Source of the DNA: Acanthochromis polyacanthus
Taxonomy: Eukaryota > Chordata > Actinopteri > Pomacentridae
DNA length: 64,000 nucleotides
Reading direction: 5' to 3'
NCBI RefSeq assembly: GCF_021347895.1
Contig: NC_067134.1
Location: forward strand, 27,750,152-27,814,151
In this document: piece by piece, positions 33,758 to 45,199 of the stretch
How the letters are laid out: the number at the start of each line of letters is the position of its first letter
Position numbering within the stretch: the stretch's first letter is position 1
Program-made: the position numbers and the translations under genes
The notes under the pieces: model-generated
Told to the model about the DNA's origin: nothing
What the model saw: only the letters and a program-made list of their open reading frames with translations
Databases searched by the model: none

Positions 33758-34771
33758 GAGAGTTTTTCATTGTGGTCATTTTAGCTCCAACTCAGAAGCT
33801 GTGATTAAATCCGTCTTGTTGGTCTTAAACTGACAAAGAAACCGTTTTAAAGTTGCGACGTACGGTGATGCAAATCATGTGGTAACCATGGTAACATGTA
33901 CGTGAGAGTGAGGGCGTTCTCTGATCAGTAATTTACCGAGAAAAGATCACCTGAAGATGTGTTTATTGTAGAGAAGTGCAGCTTTGGAGGAGGACTGTGC
34001 TCGCTGAGGGCTTTTCTAGTTTCGCATTGCGATACACATCCTCGTCTTATTTTACATCACAAACCGCCTCCTCCAGAATTATCATGAAGTTGAATCGGAA
34101 CACCTCATAAACTGTTCCAACTTTCTAATTTTAAAGGCGGAGGATCTGTAGCGGTGTCTCGGATTAAACTGCATTAATTTTAAGCCGATGTGTTTAATAA
34201 ACTGGAGTGTGTCTGCGTGCGTACATAGCAGGATAAAGAGCATTAGCAAACTATTAACACAGCAAAGAAGGCAACCCAGAGTGTTTGTAACATCTTAATG
34301 CAGGTTTTTCTGTTCAGACAAACACTCAACAGGCACAAATCTGCCTTAATTATCCTCCGTGCTTCATCAGCAGCAGGTCGGTGGATTGTGAAGTCTGTGA
34401 ATTACAGAATATCTCCAACTGCAGGAACTCCATCACCGCAATTAAAAACTGTGATCCACAGCCCTGGCTTTCCCTCGGAAGTGTAACGTATTCAGGAGAG
34501 GGCGTCTTCCGAGCTCTAATGTAATTCAAAGTGACACGGCGGCATGAAGCGATACAGCCGTCTTTCAATTTGCTCCGAGGTGAAGTCGGGTCTCAGGATT
34601 CCGTGAGGTGCATCGCCAAGGACGGATGTTGGTTATTTCAGGCTGCGGAAAAATGAGTGTAAAGTCGTTGTGGGGGATTATGAAAATAAGAGAGCCTCCT
34701 TAAGGTGAAAACAAGCCGGGAGGAAAGAGGGAGGGAGGTCGAATAAAGGAGATGAATACGGTGATTTAGTG
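33758..34771. other. No gene seen; single-copy-looking
   Basis: No domain-bearing frame. 34290-34480 looks like unique moderate-GC sequence that could be conserved non-coding DNA, but this cannot be tested here. Confidence 0.4.
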
Positions 34772-35846
34772 CAGGAATGTCAAAGTCATCTTAGTTTGGG
34801 TTCCACATTCAGCCCGACTGAACAAAGAATGCAACAAAAAGGTTACAAAGCGACAAAAAAATGAACGAACGACAAAAACGAGACAAAAAAATGACGCAAA
34901 CAAGGCAAAAAATGACAAAAACGAGACAAAAAATGACAAAAAATGACAAGACAAAAAATGACACAAGACAAAAATGACACAAACGAGACAAAAAGAAGAC
35001 AAAAAACAACACAAACGAGACAAAATGACAAAAACGAGACAAAAAATGACAAAAAAATGACACAAGACAAAAAATGACACAAGCGAGACAAAAATGACAC
35101 AAACGAGACAAAAAATGACAAAAAAATGACACAAGACAAAAAATGACACAAACGAGACAAAAAATGACACATGGCAAAAAATGACACAAGACAAAAAATG
35201 ACAAAAAATGACACAAACGAGACAAAAAAACGACACAAACGAGACAAAAAGAAGACAAAATACGACACAAACGAGACAAAAAATTACACCAATGAGATCA
35301 AAAATGACAACAGTGACAAAAAGCAAAACGGCACAGACAATACACAAGAACAAATAAAGTGAAATACAAAATGACAAAAATTACACAAAAGTCAGACAAA
35401 AAATACAAAAAAACAACAAAAATATGACAAAATATTACAAAAATGAGGCACAAAATAGCAAAAGTGAGACAAACGACGTGAAACAAAACAAGAGACAAAG
35501 AATAAGACAAATAAGTTTCAAAGCGACAAACAAAGCGAAACACAAAATGACAAAAATGAGCCGAAAAACACAAGCGAGACAAAAGGGAACGCAAAACCAT
35601 AAAAAAAACATGAGACAAACACCAAAAGTCAGACACAAAACACCAAAAACAGACAAAAGAACAATCCAGTATTTTACTTTATGATCCAAACAACTTGTCA
35701 TGGTCTAGAAATGATTTTAAATTTATAGTTTTACTAATTTACAATCTGCAGTTAATGTCTTCCCTGTAATTTTTCCACTTTGAGGGCCGGATTGGACCCT
35801 CTGGAGGACCACTTTTGGACCACGGGCCTCATGTTGGACACCCCTG
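34772..35846 (+). mobile_element. hAT-like element with GACAAAA array, copy 7 (both ends kept)
   Basis: The left end is CAGGAATGTCAAAGTCATC and the right end is TTGGACACCCCTG. The flanking octamers ATTTAGTG (34764-34771) and GTCTAGTG (35847-35854) match at 6 of 8. The left unique arm is only about 45 bp before the array (34840-35660), much shorter than in copy 1. The right arm is complete. Confidence 0.85.
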
Positions 35847-35854
35847 GTCTAGTG

Positions 35855-36400
35855 ATTCTGTCTGAGCTGTGGGGAGATGGAGGAGGGGAGATGGAGTGGC
35901 TTCAGGGAGACTGATTGTTCTAGAATCTGTCGATAAGTTGAAGCCGAGCTCTGAGGAGAGGATGCTGAAGTTAGGACACGCCGCCAAGGTGAAGGAAGGA
36001 ACAAGAGGGCTGCTGGAGGAGTTGAAAGCAGACAAAACCAATAAAAAAACAAAGAAAGGACGAGGAGGAGGGAGGGAGGGAGGCAGCGAGACATATGAAG
36101 ATGGATCAAGGCGCCCGCTGGAGTAGAGAAGGAGAGAGTGATTGAGAGGATGGAGAGGGAGGAGGTGTGGAAAAGCAGCCCTGATGAGATGGATTCTACT
36201 GGACCGTGAGATTGATGACTCTTCTTCAGACAGAAGGGGGGGAGATAGGGGGAGAGATGGGGGGAGGTTGGAGAGAAGTCCTGATGAGACGAAGAAGCTT
36301 CGAGCCCCGCAAGACACGAAGAAATCTGTGGCCTGATGAAAGGAGGAGGAAGCATCTCTGCATATTTCAGTATCTGTAATAGAATCTATAGCACTTCCTC
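35855..36400. other. Purine-rich tract, no convincing gene
   Basis: GAGGAGG and GGGAGGGAGGG runs dominate the + strand, so proline/serine-rich frames of up to 193 codons open on the minus strand. A G-rich run with tracts of 7, 5 and 6 G lies at 36236-36264. I see no domain. Confidence 0.5.
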
Positions 36401-37204
36401 CATTCATCATCAGTTATGCAGTTATGATAAAAAAGAACACATTTCCTCAGAATAACAAGACGAGGGCTGCCGTCGCTTCACAGGAGATTATGTCTGAGGC
36501 GAATAAAAGCGTGTTTTTAAAGCAGGATTAGATTCAGTTTCAGCCTCTGAATGCAAACTGACATCTGAATCCGTCTGAATGCCATAAATATTCCATGTTT
36601 GGGGTTTAAATTCGTCCTTATGGCCCACGTCGGTGTGTCCAATTAGAGCAGAGACTAAAAGTTGCAGCGGTGAACGGCCGGCTAACGAAGGAACAGCTCA
36701 TTACCAGGAAGATATGTAAAATCCACACTGTCGGGTTCACTGACGGCATGCTGGGGGAAGGCTGGGAGAGGAGAGGAGGGAGTAAATGGGTGAGTGGAAC
36801 CGGGGGAATGAGAGGAAGAGGATATTAATCTTTTTCCCACGAGGTCGTTTCAGTTTCTCTGCCGGAGTAGCTCTGATTCGCCAGCCTGAGTCCGGTCCGG
36901 GGGATCAGAGGGAGATAAACAGCAAACAGAAAGTGGTCAGAGTGGAGGCAGAGAGTGTTGGTGGGATGTTCAGACCACAGCACTCTCATCAGAGCTCTGA
37001 TAGAACGATGGGCTAACTGTCTGTGGCACTGAGCCGACACTCTGGACTGATTTATGGGCTGTAATGAATAGGCAGCAAGAAGTGTCGTTGAATATGTCTC
37101 AGGCCCTCCTGCTATAAACAGCTTTAGGTAGAAGATCCGTCTGCTTGCCGTTCACCTCCAGTCCGTGTGCTCTTCTTCCCTCTGAGGTTTTCATGTCTGT
37201 CTGT
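36401..37204. other. No gene seen; region upstream of the B3GALT1 exon
   Basis: Likely the end of an intron preceding the coding exon. No promoter element can be assigned. Confidence 0.45.
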
Positions 37205-37218
37205 CTCCTCTTTTTCAG
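37205..37218 (+). other. Splice acceptor of the B3GALT1 coding exon (predicted)
   Basis: A pyrimidine tract TCTCCTCTTTTTCAG ends at 37218, about 260 bp before the start codon. Vertebrate B3GALT1 has non-coding 5' exons spliced to one coding exon, so an acceptor is expected here. Confidence 0.55.
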
Positions 37219-37479
37219 ACGCTGTCACACGGAGGTGAAATTCCTTCTGCGAGCTGCGATGGGACTCAGTGAGGCCGAGGACATGACAGGAAACCTCTGC
37301 AGTGTTGCTGCTCAACAACAAGACCAACACTAGACAGCCGAGGAGTCCATTATCTGAAATTAATGTCAGCCGTGTTGCGGAGGCAGCCGCAAGCTGCGCC
37401 GCCGGATCTACCCCGACTCATGGAGGCTGGGCCTCGACCTTTCCAACCCTGCAGCCACTGACTAGCCGAGCGCACAGCG
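37219..37479 (+). other. Putative 5' UTR part of the coding exon
   Basis: This lies between the predicted acceptor and the ATG. The start context has G at -3. No in-frame upstream ATG extends the protein. Confidence 0.45.
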
Positions 37480-38464
37480 ATGCCTTCTAAGGTCTCCTGC
37501 TTGTACCTGCTGACAGTGGTTTGCTGGGCCAGCGCTCTGTGGTACCTCAGTGTGTCCCGCCCCTCCACTTCCTACGTGGGCCAGCTCAACATCCCGATAC
37601 GCAAGACGTCCAAGACCAACAAGAACTCCACCTTCAGCAACATCCGCACACGCTCTCTCAACCCACACGACTTCGGCTACCTCATCAATGAGGAGAAGAA
37701 GTGCGAGGCGGAGCCCCCGTTCCTCGTCATCCTCATCAGCACCACCCACAAGGAGTTTGACGCCCGTCAGGCCATCAGAGAGACATGGGGAGACGAGAGC
37801 ACGTTTCCAGATGTTCGTGTGGTCACTCTGTTCCTGCTGGGTCGCAGCACCGACGCTGTCCTCAACCAGATGGTGGAGCAGGAGAGTCAGATCTTTCATG
37901 ACATCGTAGTGGAGGATTTTATCGACTCCTACCACAACCTGACGCTGAAGACGCTGATGGGCATGCGCTGGGTGGCCACCTTCTGCCCCAAGGCTCAGTA
38001 CGTCCTCAAGACGGACAGCGACATCTTCGTCAACATGGAGAACCTCATCTTCAACCTCCTCAAGCCCACCACCAAGCCCAGGAGGAGGTACTTCACCGGC
38101 TACGTGATCAACGGCGGGCCGATCAGAGACATGCGCAGCAAATGGTACATGCCAGAGATCTGTACCCGGAGAGCAAGTACCCGCCCTTCTGCTCCGGCAC
38201 CGGCTACGTCTTCTCAGCAGACGTGGCCGAGCTCATTTACAAGACGTCCCTCCACACCAGGCTGCTGCACCTGGAGGACGTCTACGTGGGCGTGTGCCTC
38301 CGCAAGCTGGGCATCCACCCCTTCCAGAACAGCGGCTTCAACCACTGGAAGATGGCCTACAGCCTCTGCCGCTACCGCCGGGTGGTCACCGTCCACCAGA
38401 TCTCCCCGAGGAGATGCACCGCATCTGGAATGACATGACCAGCAAGAAACACCTGAAATGTTAG
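37480..38464 (+). CDS. b3galt1: Beta-1,3-galactosyltransferase 1, single-exon gene with two 1-nt frameshifts
   Basis: This is a Golgi type II membrane enzyme (GT31 family) that transfers galactose from UDP-Gal in beta-1,3 linkage to terminal GlcNAc. The start gives the conserved cytoplasmic tail and signal-anchor (residues about 6-25, CLYLLTVVCWASALWYLSV). Family motifs follow: RQAIRETWG at 96-104, EDFIDSYHNLTLKT at 145-158, the metal-binding DSD at 179-181 and FTGYVINGGP at 205-214. Sequons lie at N49 and N153. After residue 225 (Pro) one base is missing at about 38152-38153; the frame continues from 38154 with RDLYPES and includes LHLEDVYVG. A second base is missing in the CCCC run at 38404-38407; the frame then runs from 38408 (EEMHRIWNDM) to the stop at 38462-38464. 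Allowing both, the product is 328 residues, against about 326 in human. There are no other lesions. The codons are GC-rich against AT-rich surroundings. Identity is very sure; whether it is intact in the animal is not. Confidence 0.95.
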
Positions 38465-39090
38465 CAGGACTGTTAGAATCAGGGAGGAACTGTCCTTTTA
38501 TGTCCATCAGGGGCTGTACAGCACGTAGCACCGAGCTGAAGAAGGCGTCCAGGGCTTCATCCTGCTGCTGAGTCCTTCTCCAGGAAAGCAAACTCAGCTG
38601 CATTCTCTTGTGTGACTGCTACTTCAGCTCACAGACTCTCAAACAAGGCACAAAGCTAGAAATGTGTTTTCCTAAAGTGTGCAGATGGTGAGTGTCTCTG
38701 CTTACAAGACAGGAAACATAAAGGTTTTGGTTCATTTCCACAAACTGTCCCCTGTTCCTTAATAAACGCCCTCCTGTGAACCCTCTCTGTCGGGTTCGTC
38801 ACAAGCTTGAACTGTGAATGTTCATGTATTTTCAGTTGTTGTGCTTTCTGAACAAGGTGTAGATGTTGGATGTACTGTCTGGCAGCGCAGCAGCCGTCGT
38901 CATCGTGCCGATCATGGTGAGTTTACGGTGTGATGACTTATTTCCAACACGTGTATCATGCCGCTGTCGCTCTAGGGAAGCAGCTTAGGAGCATTAAAGA
39001 GCAGACTGAGCTCTACTCTCCTCAGAATCAGACATATTTTCTTACGGCGGATCCACAGATCTTTGTATTGTGCAACGAGAAAAAATAAAA
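38465..39090 (+). other. B3GALT1 3' UTR with polyadenylation signals
   Basis: AATAAA occurs at 38761-38766 and 39084-39089, and again at 39331-39336. The transcript end could be after any of them. No repeat landmark occurs here. Confidence 0.5.
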
Positions 39091-39914
39091 AGCGAAGTGA
39101 ACAGATTGAAGATACATCGGCTGCTTGCATTCCCAAGTGAATGTAACTTCTGTTAATGTGTAATGTGCAGTTATTTGTCTCAGGCAGTGCTGTGAGCAGG
39201 CTTCAGACTATTAGATTTTCTATTACTTGAACATGAAGGAGAGCAGATGTACTGTAAGAACAGTGGAGGTGTGTTCTGGGGAAAATATTACATTTCTGAG
39301 TGCTTTCTTCTTTTCAATTACTTGAGATTAAATAAACTGGCTTTTATAAGACTTGACGCTGTATTTATTCCAGAAAACAATATAAAAAAGTTAATATTCA
39401 GCCTGATTGAATGGCCTAACCCGCGTGCTCACAGGGCTGATTATTCTCTGAGGGAAAACAGGAGCTGGAGGAGTGAAAGCCTCTGATTAGGACTGTTGTT
39501 CAGTCGGCAGCTGTGCTCCCGGCTCTCAACACATCAGCGACTGAAATCATCACTTTTCCACCAGGTGTTGGTGTGCGTGGACCAGAGGTAAGCGGACTGC
39601 AGAAACGTGATTAAATCAAATGTAGCGTCTGCGTTATTGGCAGCTGAATGGCTGTTTTCATACGTGATGTCTTAACCTGTAAGCCCACTGCTGCAAAAAT
39701 ACAGCATCACTTTCACTGAAACTTATTTAAATTATTTCTATAAATAAATTTAATATTTTCTAATGTTTCTACCTACATTTCTATATTATATATAATATAT
39801 ATATATATAATGAGAAAAAATGAAGGAAAACTCATAATATGTATTATCTTATATATGTTATGGATATATTTTACTAAAAATATTTTAGAGAATAAAATAT
39901 ATTTAAGGTTGTTG
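39091..39914. other. No gene seen
   Basis: AT-rich downstream sequence with an (AT)n stretch at about 39781-39811. Confidence 0.45.
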
Positions 39915-40235
39915 CTAGAGGTACAGACCCGTACCCGTAGCCTGTGGACTACGGATACGGCACTTGCCATTTGCCAATCAGATACGCAAGATCTGGTCAT
40001 GTGACTCCCGGTAGACGCTAGCGGTACGGACCCGTAGCATCGGTACTACAGGTACGGACCCTAAACCTGACCCTAACACTAACCCTAACCTTAACCTTTG
40101 CTTACCTTTCAACAGTTTGCAGTGGTTAGCAGCTTCTTGACTCGCGAGACTCGCGTACGGGTCCGTATCTGTCTGGCAAATGGAAAGTGCCATATCCGTA
40201 GGCCACAGGCTACGGATACGGGTCCGTATCTGTAG
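39915..40235. mobile_element. Palindromic MITE with TACGGACCCGTA ends, copy B
   Basis: The left arm (CAGACCCGTACCCGTAGCC, then GATACGGCACTTGCCATTTG) pairs with the right arm (CAAATGGAAAGTGCCATATC, then ACGGATACGGGTCCGTAT) over about 60 bp. The centre holds a degenerate CCCTAAC run at 40061-40098. The ends match those at 6126-6985. Confidence 0.75.
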
Positions 40236-40260
40236 ACACTACCTATATTTAAAATACATG

Positions 40261-40654
40261 ATGCACCCTCCGTAATTATTGGCACCCCTGGTTAAGATGT
40301 GTTGAAAACCTTAAAATAAATTACATTTTTATTGTAGAAGCATACTCTGACACTGAACATTTTTGAAAAATTTGTTGTAGGAGAAGATTAGGCGCTGTTT
40401 TGTTGACAAAACGGGGTTGTACAAAGTGTTAACATCAGCCGTGCTAATAATTGTGGCACACATGATTTGATGTAAAACAATTATTTCTTAAAGTGTGATT
40501 TTTTTTTTCCCACTGAATAAATGCACCTGAATGAAAGGTTGGATTTTCCTCGTTTTTTTTCATTGTGGTCCTGTGTTATTTAGAAAAAAACTGAATTTAT
40601 TAGAAACTAAAAACACATCTTAACCAGAGGTGCCAATAATTATGGAAGGCGCTG
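40261..40654. mobile_element. Tc1-type MITE
   Basis: The left TAATTATTGGCACCCCTGG, then TTAAGATGTGTT, pairs with the right AACACATCTTAACCAGAGG, then TGCCAATAATTATGGAAGG. The inverted repeats of about 40 bp and the GTTTTGTTGACAAAAC interior match a teleost Tc1 derivative. No transposase. Confidence 0.75.
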
Positions 40655-40688
40655 TGTGTATACATGCATATATTATGAATGTATATAT

Positions 40689-41387
40689 TAGGGGTGTAAA
40701 GAAATGGTCAACTCAGGAAACGATACGAAATACGACATGAAATAAAGATTAAAGAAAATCCCAACAGTAGGAAGTTATGCAATAATCTCATTTTCTTTAT
40801 TTTCTACCTTATGCAGACATACAAAAAATAATGCATCAGTACAAAATAAATGCTCTTTGAAAAAAAAATTGTAGTTTTTTCCCCTTATTTAGACGACAGT
40901 GCAAATACAAAACATAAAATCTCAATAAAAAAGTGCTTTGCTGTTGTAACAATCAGGATAACTACATTCTTGAATGAAAAGGAAAACAAACAGTCCTAGG
41001 AGCTGCAGTCTGACCTATAAATGTCTGAACTGTGAACTAGTCGTACTCGCCGCAGTATACGGCGAACTATAGCGGCATATTTTGCACACGGTTTTTGTTT
41101 TATCCGCAGTCTTCTCACCGTTCTCTCGTCGTTTACACAGGAAGCCAAAAAACACAACCGATTTATTTGACGAAGGAGCATCAGCTAATTCCTCAACCTC
41201 GTCTTCCTCCGTTTTGAAGCGAGTGTTTTGCTACGGCAGGCGAGGAGGGTCAAAAATCATCAGTCTCAGTGGTGCGCGGCTTCCTTTGCGTTTTTATTTC
41301 GTGCTTTTATTTCGTGCGTCTTTGAATTTTATTTCATCATTTTTTATTTCACGAAATTTCGTGGCATGAAATTTCGTTACACCCCTA
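40689..41387. mobile_element. hAT MITE with perfect 8-bp target duplication
   Basis: The ends are TAGGGGTGTAAAGAAATG and CATGAAATTTCGTTACACC then CCTA. The octamer GTATATAT is present on both sides (40681-40688, 41388-41395). The 699-bp interior carries only short frames with no hAT dimerisation domain. Confidence 0.8.
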
Positions 41388-41395
41388 GTATATAT

Positions 41396-42635
41396 ATACA
41401 TATATATAAGTGTGGACAGATTGGCAGCATCTCTGTAATAATTCCGTTGCTGTAGCCTCTGATGCTAACAGGTGTGTCAGAGAAAGATGTGACGTTTGTG
41501 AACTCTTTGTACCAGGCGTCATCATCGTCGTTATTCTCCTGTGGCAATCGGCGCTGGAGAAATGGAAAATGCCTTCTGTTCTGTTCTTGCAAAGACAAAC
41601 ATAAATGTGAGGAGCACTCGTCTTTGCTCAAACAGCTTCTGTGGTGAAGCGTGTGGGAAACACCATCGCCGTTGTAATAAAACTACTCCCAGTCGGCGCC
41701 TTTACATCAAATTCCTCCTCTTGATCAGCTTCTAGAACTGTTTTGCAAACTAGAATCTAATTGGAGCGGTTTTATTCCAGTGGATTTGCTCCGGATGCGT
41801 CTTATCGTGTGGTAAAGGAAGGAGATCATCCCCCAGCAGCCTCACTTAATGACTTTATTTTCTTCCAGAAAACGTGCAAGCATCGCATGCCCGGTAGTGT
41901 ACATGTGAAATAATTATTCTTCACAGCTTCTCATCCTCGGCGCTGTGTTTTGCATTCCTCTGATCGCCCCCTATGGCACATGCAACTTGATCCAATGTGC
42001 TGAGTAATAGAAAGGCTGCTCTCTAATTGGCCAGACAGCGTTTAAAAGGCTAAAGCTCTGGGAAAATGAAAAGCGAGTGATTATTCTGAGGCTTGTGGTA
42101 AATGAAGCTCATAACGAGCGAGGCGGAGCGCGAGGCCACTGGGAACGCTCACATTTCCAAACAAAGCTTGGGAAGGCAGAAGGAAGAAAACAGCGTCAGG
42201 GCAAAGAGGAGACCTGGGTTTGGCGTTGTGGTTGGGTTGGATGATGCAGAGTTCTGAATGTGGAAAAATCATGAAAACACATTGCTCTCTAATCCTCAGA
42301 TACATTCACATTCTGTCTTCTTTAACAACACCTCAGCCTTTCAGCTCACATGACCTCCTCCTGACCCGTCCTCTGATGGCTGTGGAATAAATGAACGGCA
42401 AACAATCTCTTCCACTAAGGTGAGAGAAGAGTCATGGAGAGGAGAGTCCTCAGAGCGACACTGGAAGCTTCCCTGCTCTGCTGAGATGATTGTGGAGACT
42501 TTTGATTTCAGTGTGGCCTGCAGGGATTGTTACTCTGGATGTGTCAGGTGAAGTTCTGCTGCCTGATTGCTGCTGGTGATTGCAGGTTTTCTGTCCACGA
42601 AGCCTCTTAAAGGTCCCAACTTTTTACATTTCCTG
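41396..42635. other. No gene seen; single-copy-looking
   Basis: An AT dinucleotide run adjoins the hAT duplication. The remainder is unique moderate-GC DNA with no recognised domain. Confidence 0.4.
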
Positions 42636-42721
42636 TCCAAAAGAAAAGAAAAAGAAAGTCGCCACTTGGATTTAACTAAATAAATAGTTCAGAGCCTTCC
42701 ATTGGATAATTACTGCAGTGA

Positions 42722-42849
42722 TGAACCGACTTCTTAACCCAAGCTGATGATTGTTGCTCCCAGTAACCCCAGCTCTAGTTCTTGATTTTCCCTCAGGATT
42801 AATAAAGTATCTATCCATCATCCATCCATCCATCCATCCATCCATCCGA
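42722..42849 (+). mobile_element. LINE 3' tail with (ATCC)n, target duplication TGCAGTGA
   Basis: GATTAATAAAGTATCTATCC followed by (CATC)n is a non-LTR retroelement tail. TGCAGTGA occurs immediately before (42714-42721) and after (42850-42857) the insert, an 8-bp target-site duplication. Confidence 0.75.
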
Positions 42850-42931
42850 TGCAGTGAGGAGCTTCTCATTTCTTAAACAACCGTGTCGGAAGACATGTCC
42901 TCTGGTCATGTAAAGGATGTTAATCTGTCTC

Positions 42932-43445
42932 AGAAGGGTCAAATTATTGGTCTGCATCAAGCAAACAAAACAACTAAGGGGATGAAATGACTAAAATCAG
43001 GTTAAGATACGTCCAATGCATCATTAAAACCTGAAGGATCGTGGAGAACCATCATCTTCTAGGAACAAACTCGTAGATGATCGTAGGAAACCAACAGTAG
43101 AACTCACGGCTGTTTAATAGAGAAAGTAAGAACATTTCCACATGAAGGGAACTCAAAGGATTGGGACTAAACAGCTGTAGCTCTAAGAAAGCCACTGATC
43201 ATTGAGGATGATCAGAAAAAAAAGGCTTCAGTTCGCTAGGTAGCATAAAGGTCTGACTCTGGATCAATGGAAGAAGGTCATGTGGTCTGATGAGTCTAGA
43301 TTTACCCTGTTCCAGAGTGATGGGGGATGTTCTGGAGAAGATTTTGTCCAACTCTCCCATCATCAATAGAAGATCTTGGTAGAAAATTAGTCCAACTCTG
43401 GACAGAAGCTTATCGAAATGAAGGTGGTCCAATGAAATATTAGAG
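42932..43445 (+). pseudogene. Tc1-type transposase remnant
   Basis: Fragments read KGQIIGLHQANKTTK near the start (N-terminal helix-turn-helix region) and WKKVMWSDESRFTLFQSDG at 43268-43324, the block around the second acidic residue of the DDE triad. They lie in different frames and are separated by stops. Clearly non-functional. Confidence 0.8.
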
Positions 43446-43481
43446 TGTGCAACTTTTTTTGGCCTGGCGGTGTATTTTGCA

Positions 43482-45199
43482 AGTATTTCAGCTAATTTTC
43501 TCTAAACTTTCGTCATTATTTCCAAGAATGAGCCGGACAGTCTGATCTGTGGTTCTCTGCCAGAGAACGGTGGATGGTTCCCTCTGGATCGGAGGCGAGC
43601 TGCTTTTTTAACAAGAAAATGGAGCATGAGATGTACAGAAATATTGCACTGAACCACTGAGGTGAAAATGAATCAGACAGCGAAGCTCTGGAGTTACCAG
43701 TAGACTCACGTTCCAACCCTCAAGTGACGGATGCAAGCATCAAAATGAGTTTCTTCAGAGGGTTGGAGTAAAAAGAATGAATTAGATGAGATGGAATATG
43801 TCTGCTAACAATCCAAGGTTTGGGTTTAAGGGTTTCAGTATGACGTAAAGCTGTTGGTGTTGGGACACAATCTACACATCTACTGTTTACACACCGAGAC
43901 GTCATTAGTTATTCAACCTGGAGGAAGGTTGAAGGAAGCTGATATTTACTTTCTACTCACTGAGACTCAAAGGTCAGAATTTGATGCAGTTCAATGATAA
44001 AAGCGCAGCAGCGATTAGTCTCCGTCTCATCCGTCGACTTTAAAACATTTGATAAATGTACATCAAACAGAAGTCGATGGCTGCTGCCTCCGGGACCCAA
44101 CATTACGATTTGTTTAGAAACGACTTCTGTGCAAAACAAATGGATGGCAGCAGAGCAGAATGAGCTCCACACGTCTTGTTGTGTTCACCATAAATAACGT
44201 TTCACATACCATCATCTTCTGCCTTCATCGAGTCCTGATCTTTTCTGACCAGGAGCAGAAAAATAAAACCTGCTGCAGAGGAACTCAGATGTGTAAAACA
44301 ACCCTAAATATTGATATGTGGCATTAATATTGATATCTGCCAGGAGAAACTGTCCTTGTCGATGACAGCACTTCAGAAACATGAATAATTTTCTGTCATC
44401 TACAGCAGATAGATGGGATTTAAATAGGAAGCATACATCAGGGCGAGAGGCTGGGGCGCCACAAACGCCTGACAGAGATAAGTGTGACAGCCAGGCTGAA
44501 TTTGAATTGCGCGAGCCATGAATTAACTCTTAATGTCCAGGGACAGGAGCCGAACCACTGGAACCGACCGAGGCTCACAGCTCACCTTCTTCTGAAAGCA
44601 GCAGCAGTCTCACATTTATGACCAGCTGCAAGGTTAGCGAGAATATTTGCATATTCGCATGAGAGTGGAGTCTCATAAATAGCTGATGGGCTGTGAGTAT
44701 GAAGATCATTTGATGCGGAGAGCAGCAGGTAAAGGAACAAGGAACCCGTAGCTGCTTCCTGTCTGTTTGATGTCGGTATGTTTTATAATTTAGCGAACCT
44801 GGGGGAAGGATGGCTCTCACTTCTATGCAGTACACAGAGGATGTGTGAGAGTCTCTGATGTATGGAAAGGTGATCTTTGGAGTGTGTTCCTCCACCACAG
44901 CAGTGCTTCATGTGCTTTCTAAAGGCAGTTCAGAGGTTTACAGCATCGTATGTACGGTTCGTACAGGATTAGTATCAACTCTGGAACAGTTTGTGTAGCT
45001 AAGATTGAAGAATGTCGTATAACCGTATGAAACACAGACACATGTAATTACATGTAGGTTATGTACTCTATCTACACATCCTGAGAAGTTACGACGCCAG
45101 TGTTAGCATTTAAAACGCCTTCCTACGATTGTGTAGATCCCATTTGTGTTGCTACAGATTGTAAATTTATAAGAATATGAATGTAAAATAATGGCAAGT
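43482..45199. other. No gene seen; single-copy-looking
   Basis: No domain-bearing open frame. Short frames (under 110 codons) on both strands at 43994-44898 lack recognisable motifs. Confidence 0.4.

Larger units (their letters stand above)
42637..43481 (+). mobile_element. Degenerate Tc1/mariner transposon with LINE-tail insertion
   Basis: The left region AAAGTCGCCACTTGGATTTA and the end CAACTTTTTTTGGCCTGGCG match the ends of a known fish Tc1 type. A decayed transposase lies between them. 42722-42849 is a later insertion. Confidence 0.75.

Noticed and set aside
34766..35377. 203-codon Cys/Phe/Val-rich minus-strand frame
   Set aside because: It lies wholly in the GACAAAA array of a hAT-like element; the hydrophobicity comes from TTTTGTC units.
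35829..36410. 193-codon Ser/Pro-rich minus-strand frame
   Set aside because: It arises from the purine-rich + strand; it overlaps a transposon end and shows no domain.
37462..37935. 157-codon minus-strand frame over the B3GALT1 start
   Set aside because: It is a shadow of the GC-rich B3GALT1 coding strand.
37480..38464. B3GALT1 as a processed retrocopy
   Set aside because: The parent coding region is naturally one exon, and there is an upstream acceptor, no poly(A) tail and no target duplication.
40061..40098. Interstitial telomere
   Set aside because: Only a few degenerate CCCTAAC units inside a palindromic MITE; far too short for a chromosome-fusion relic.
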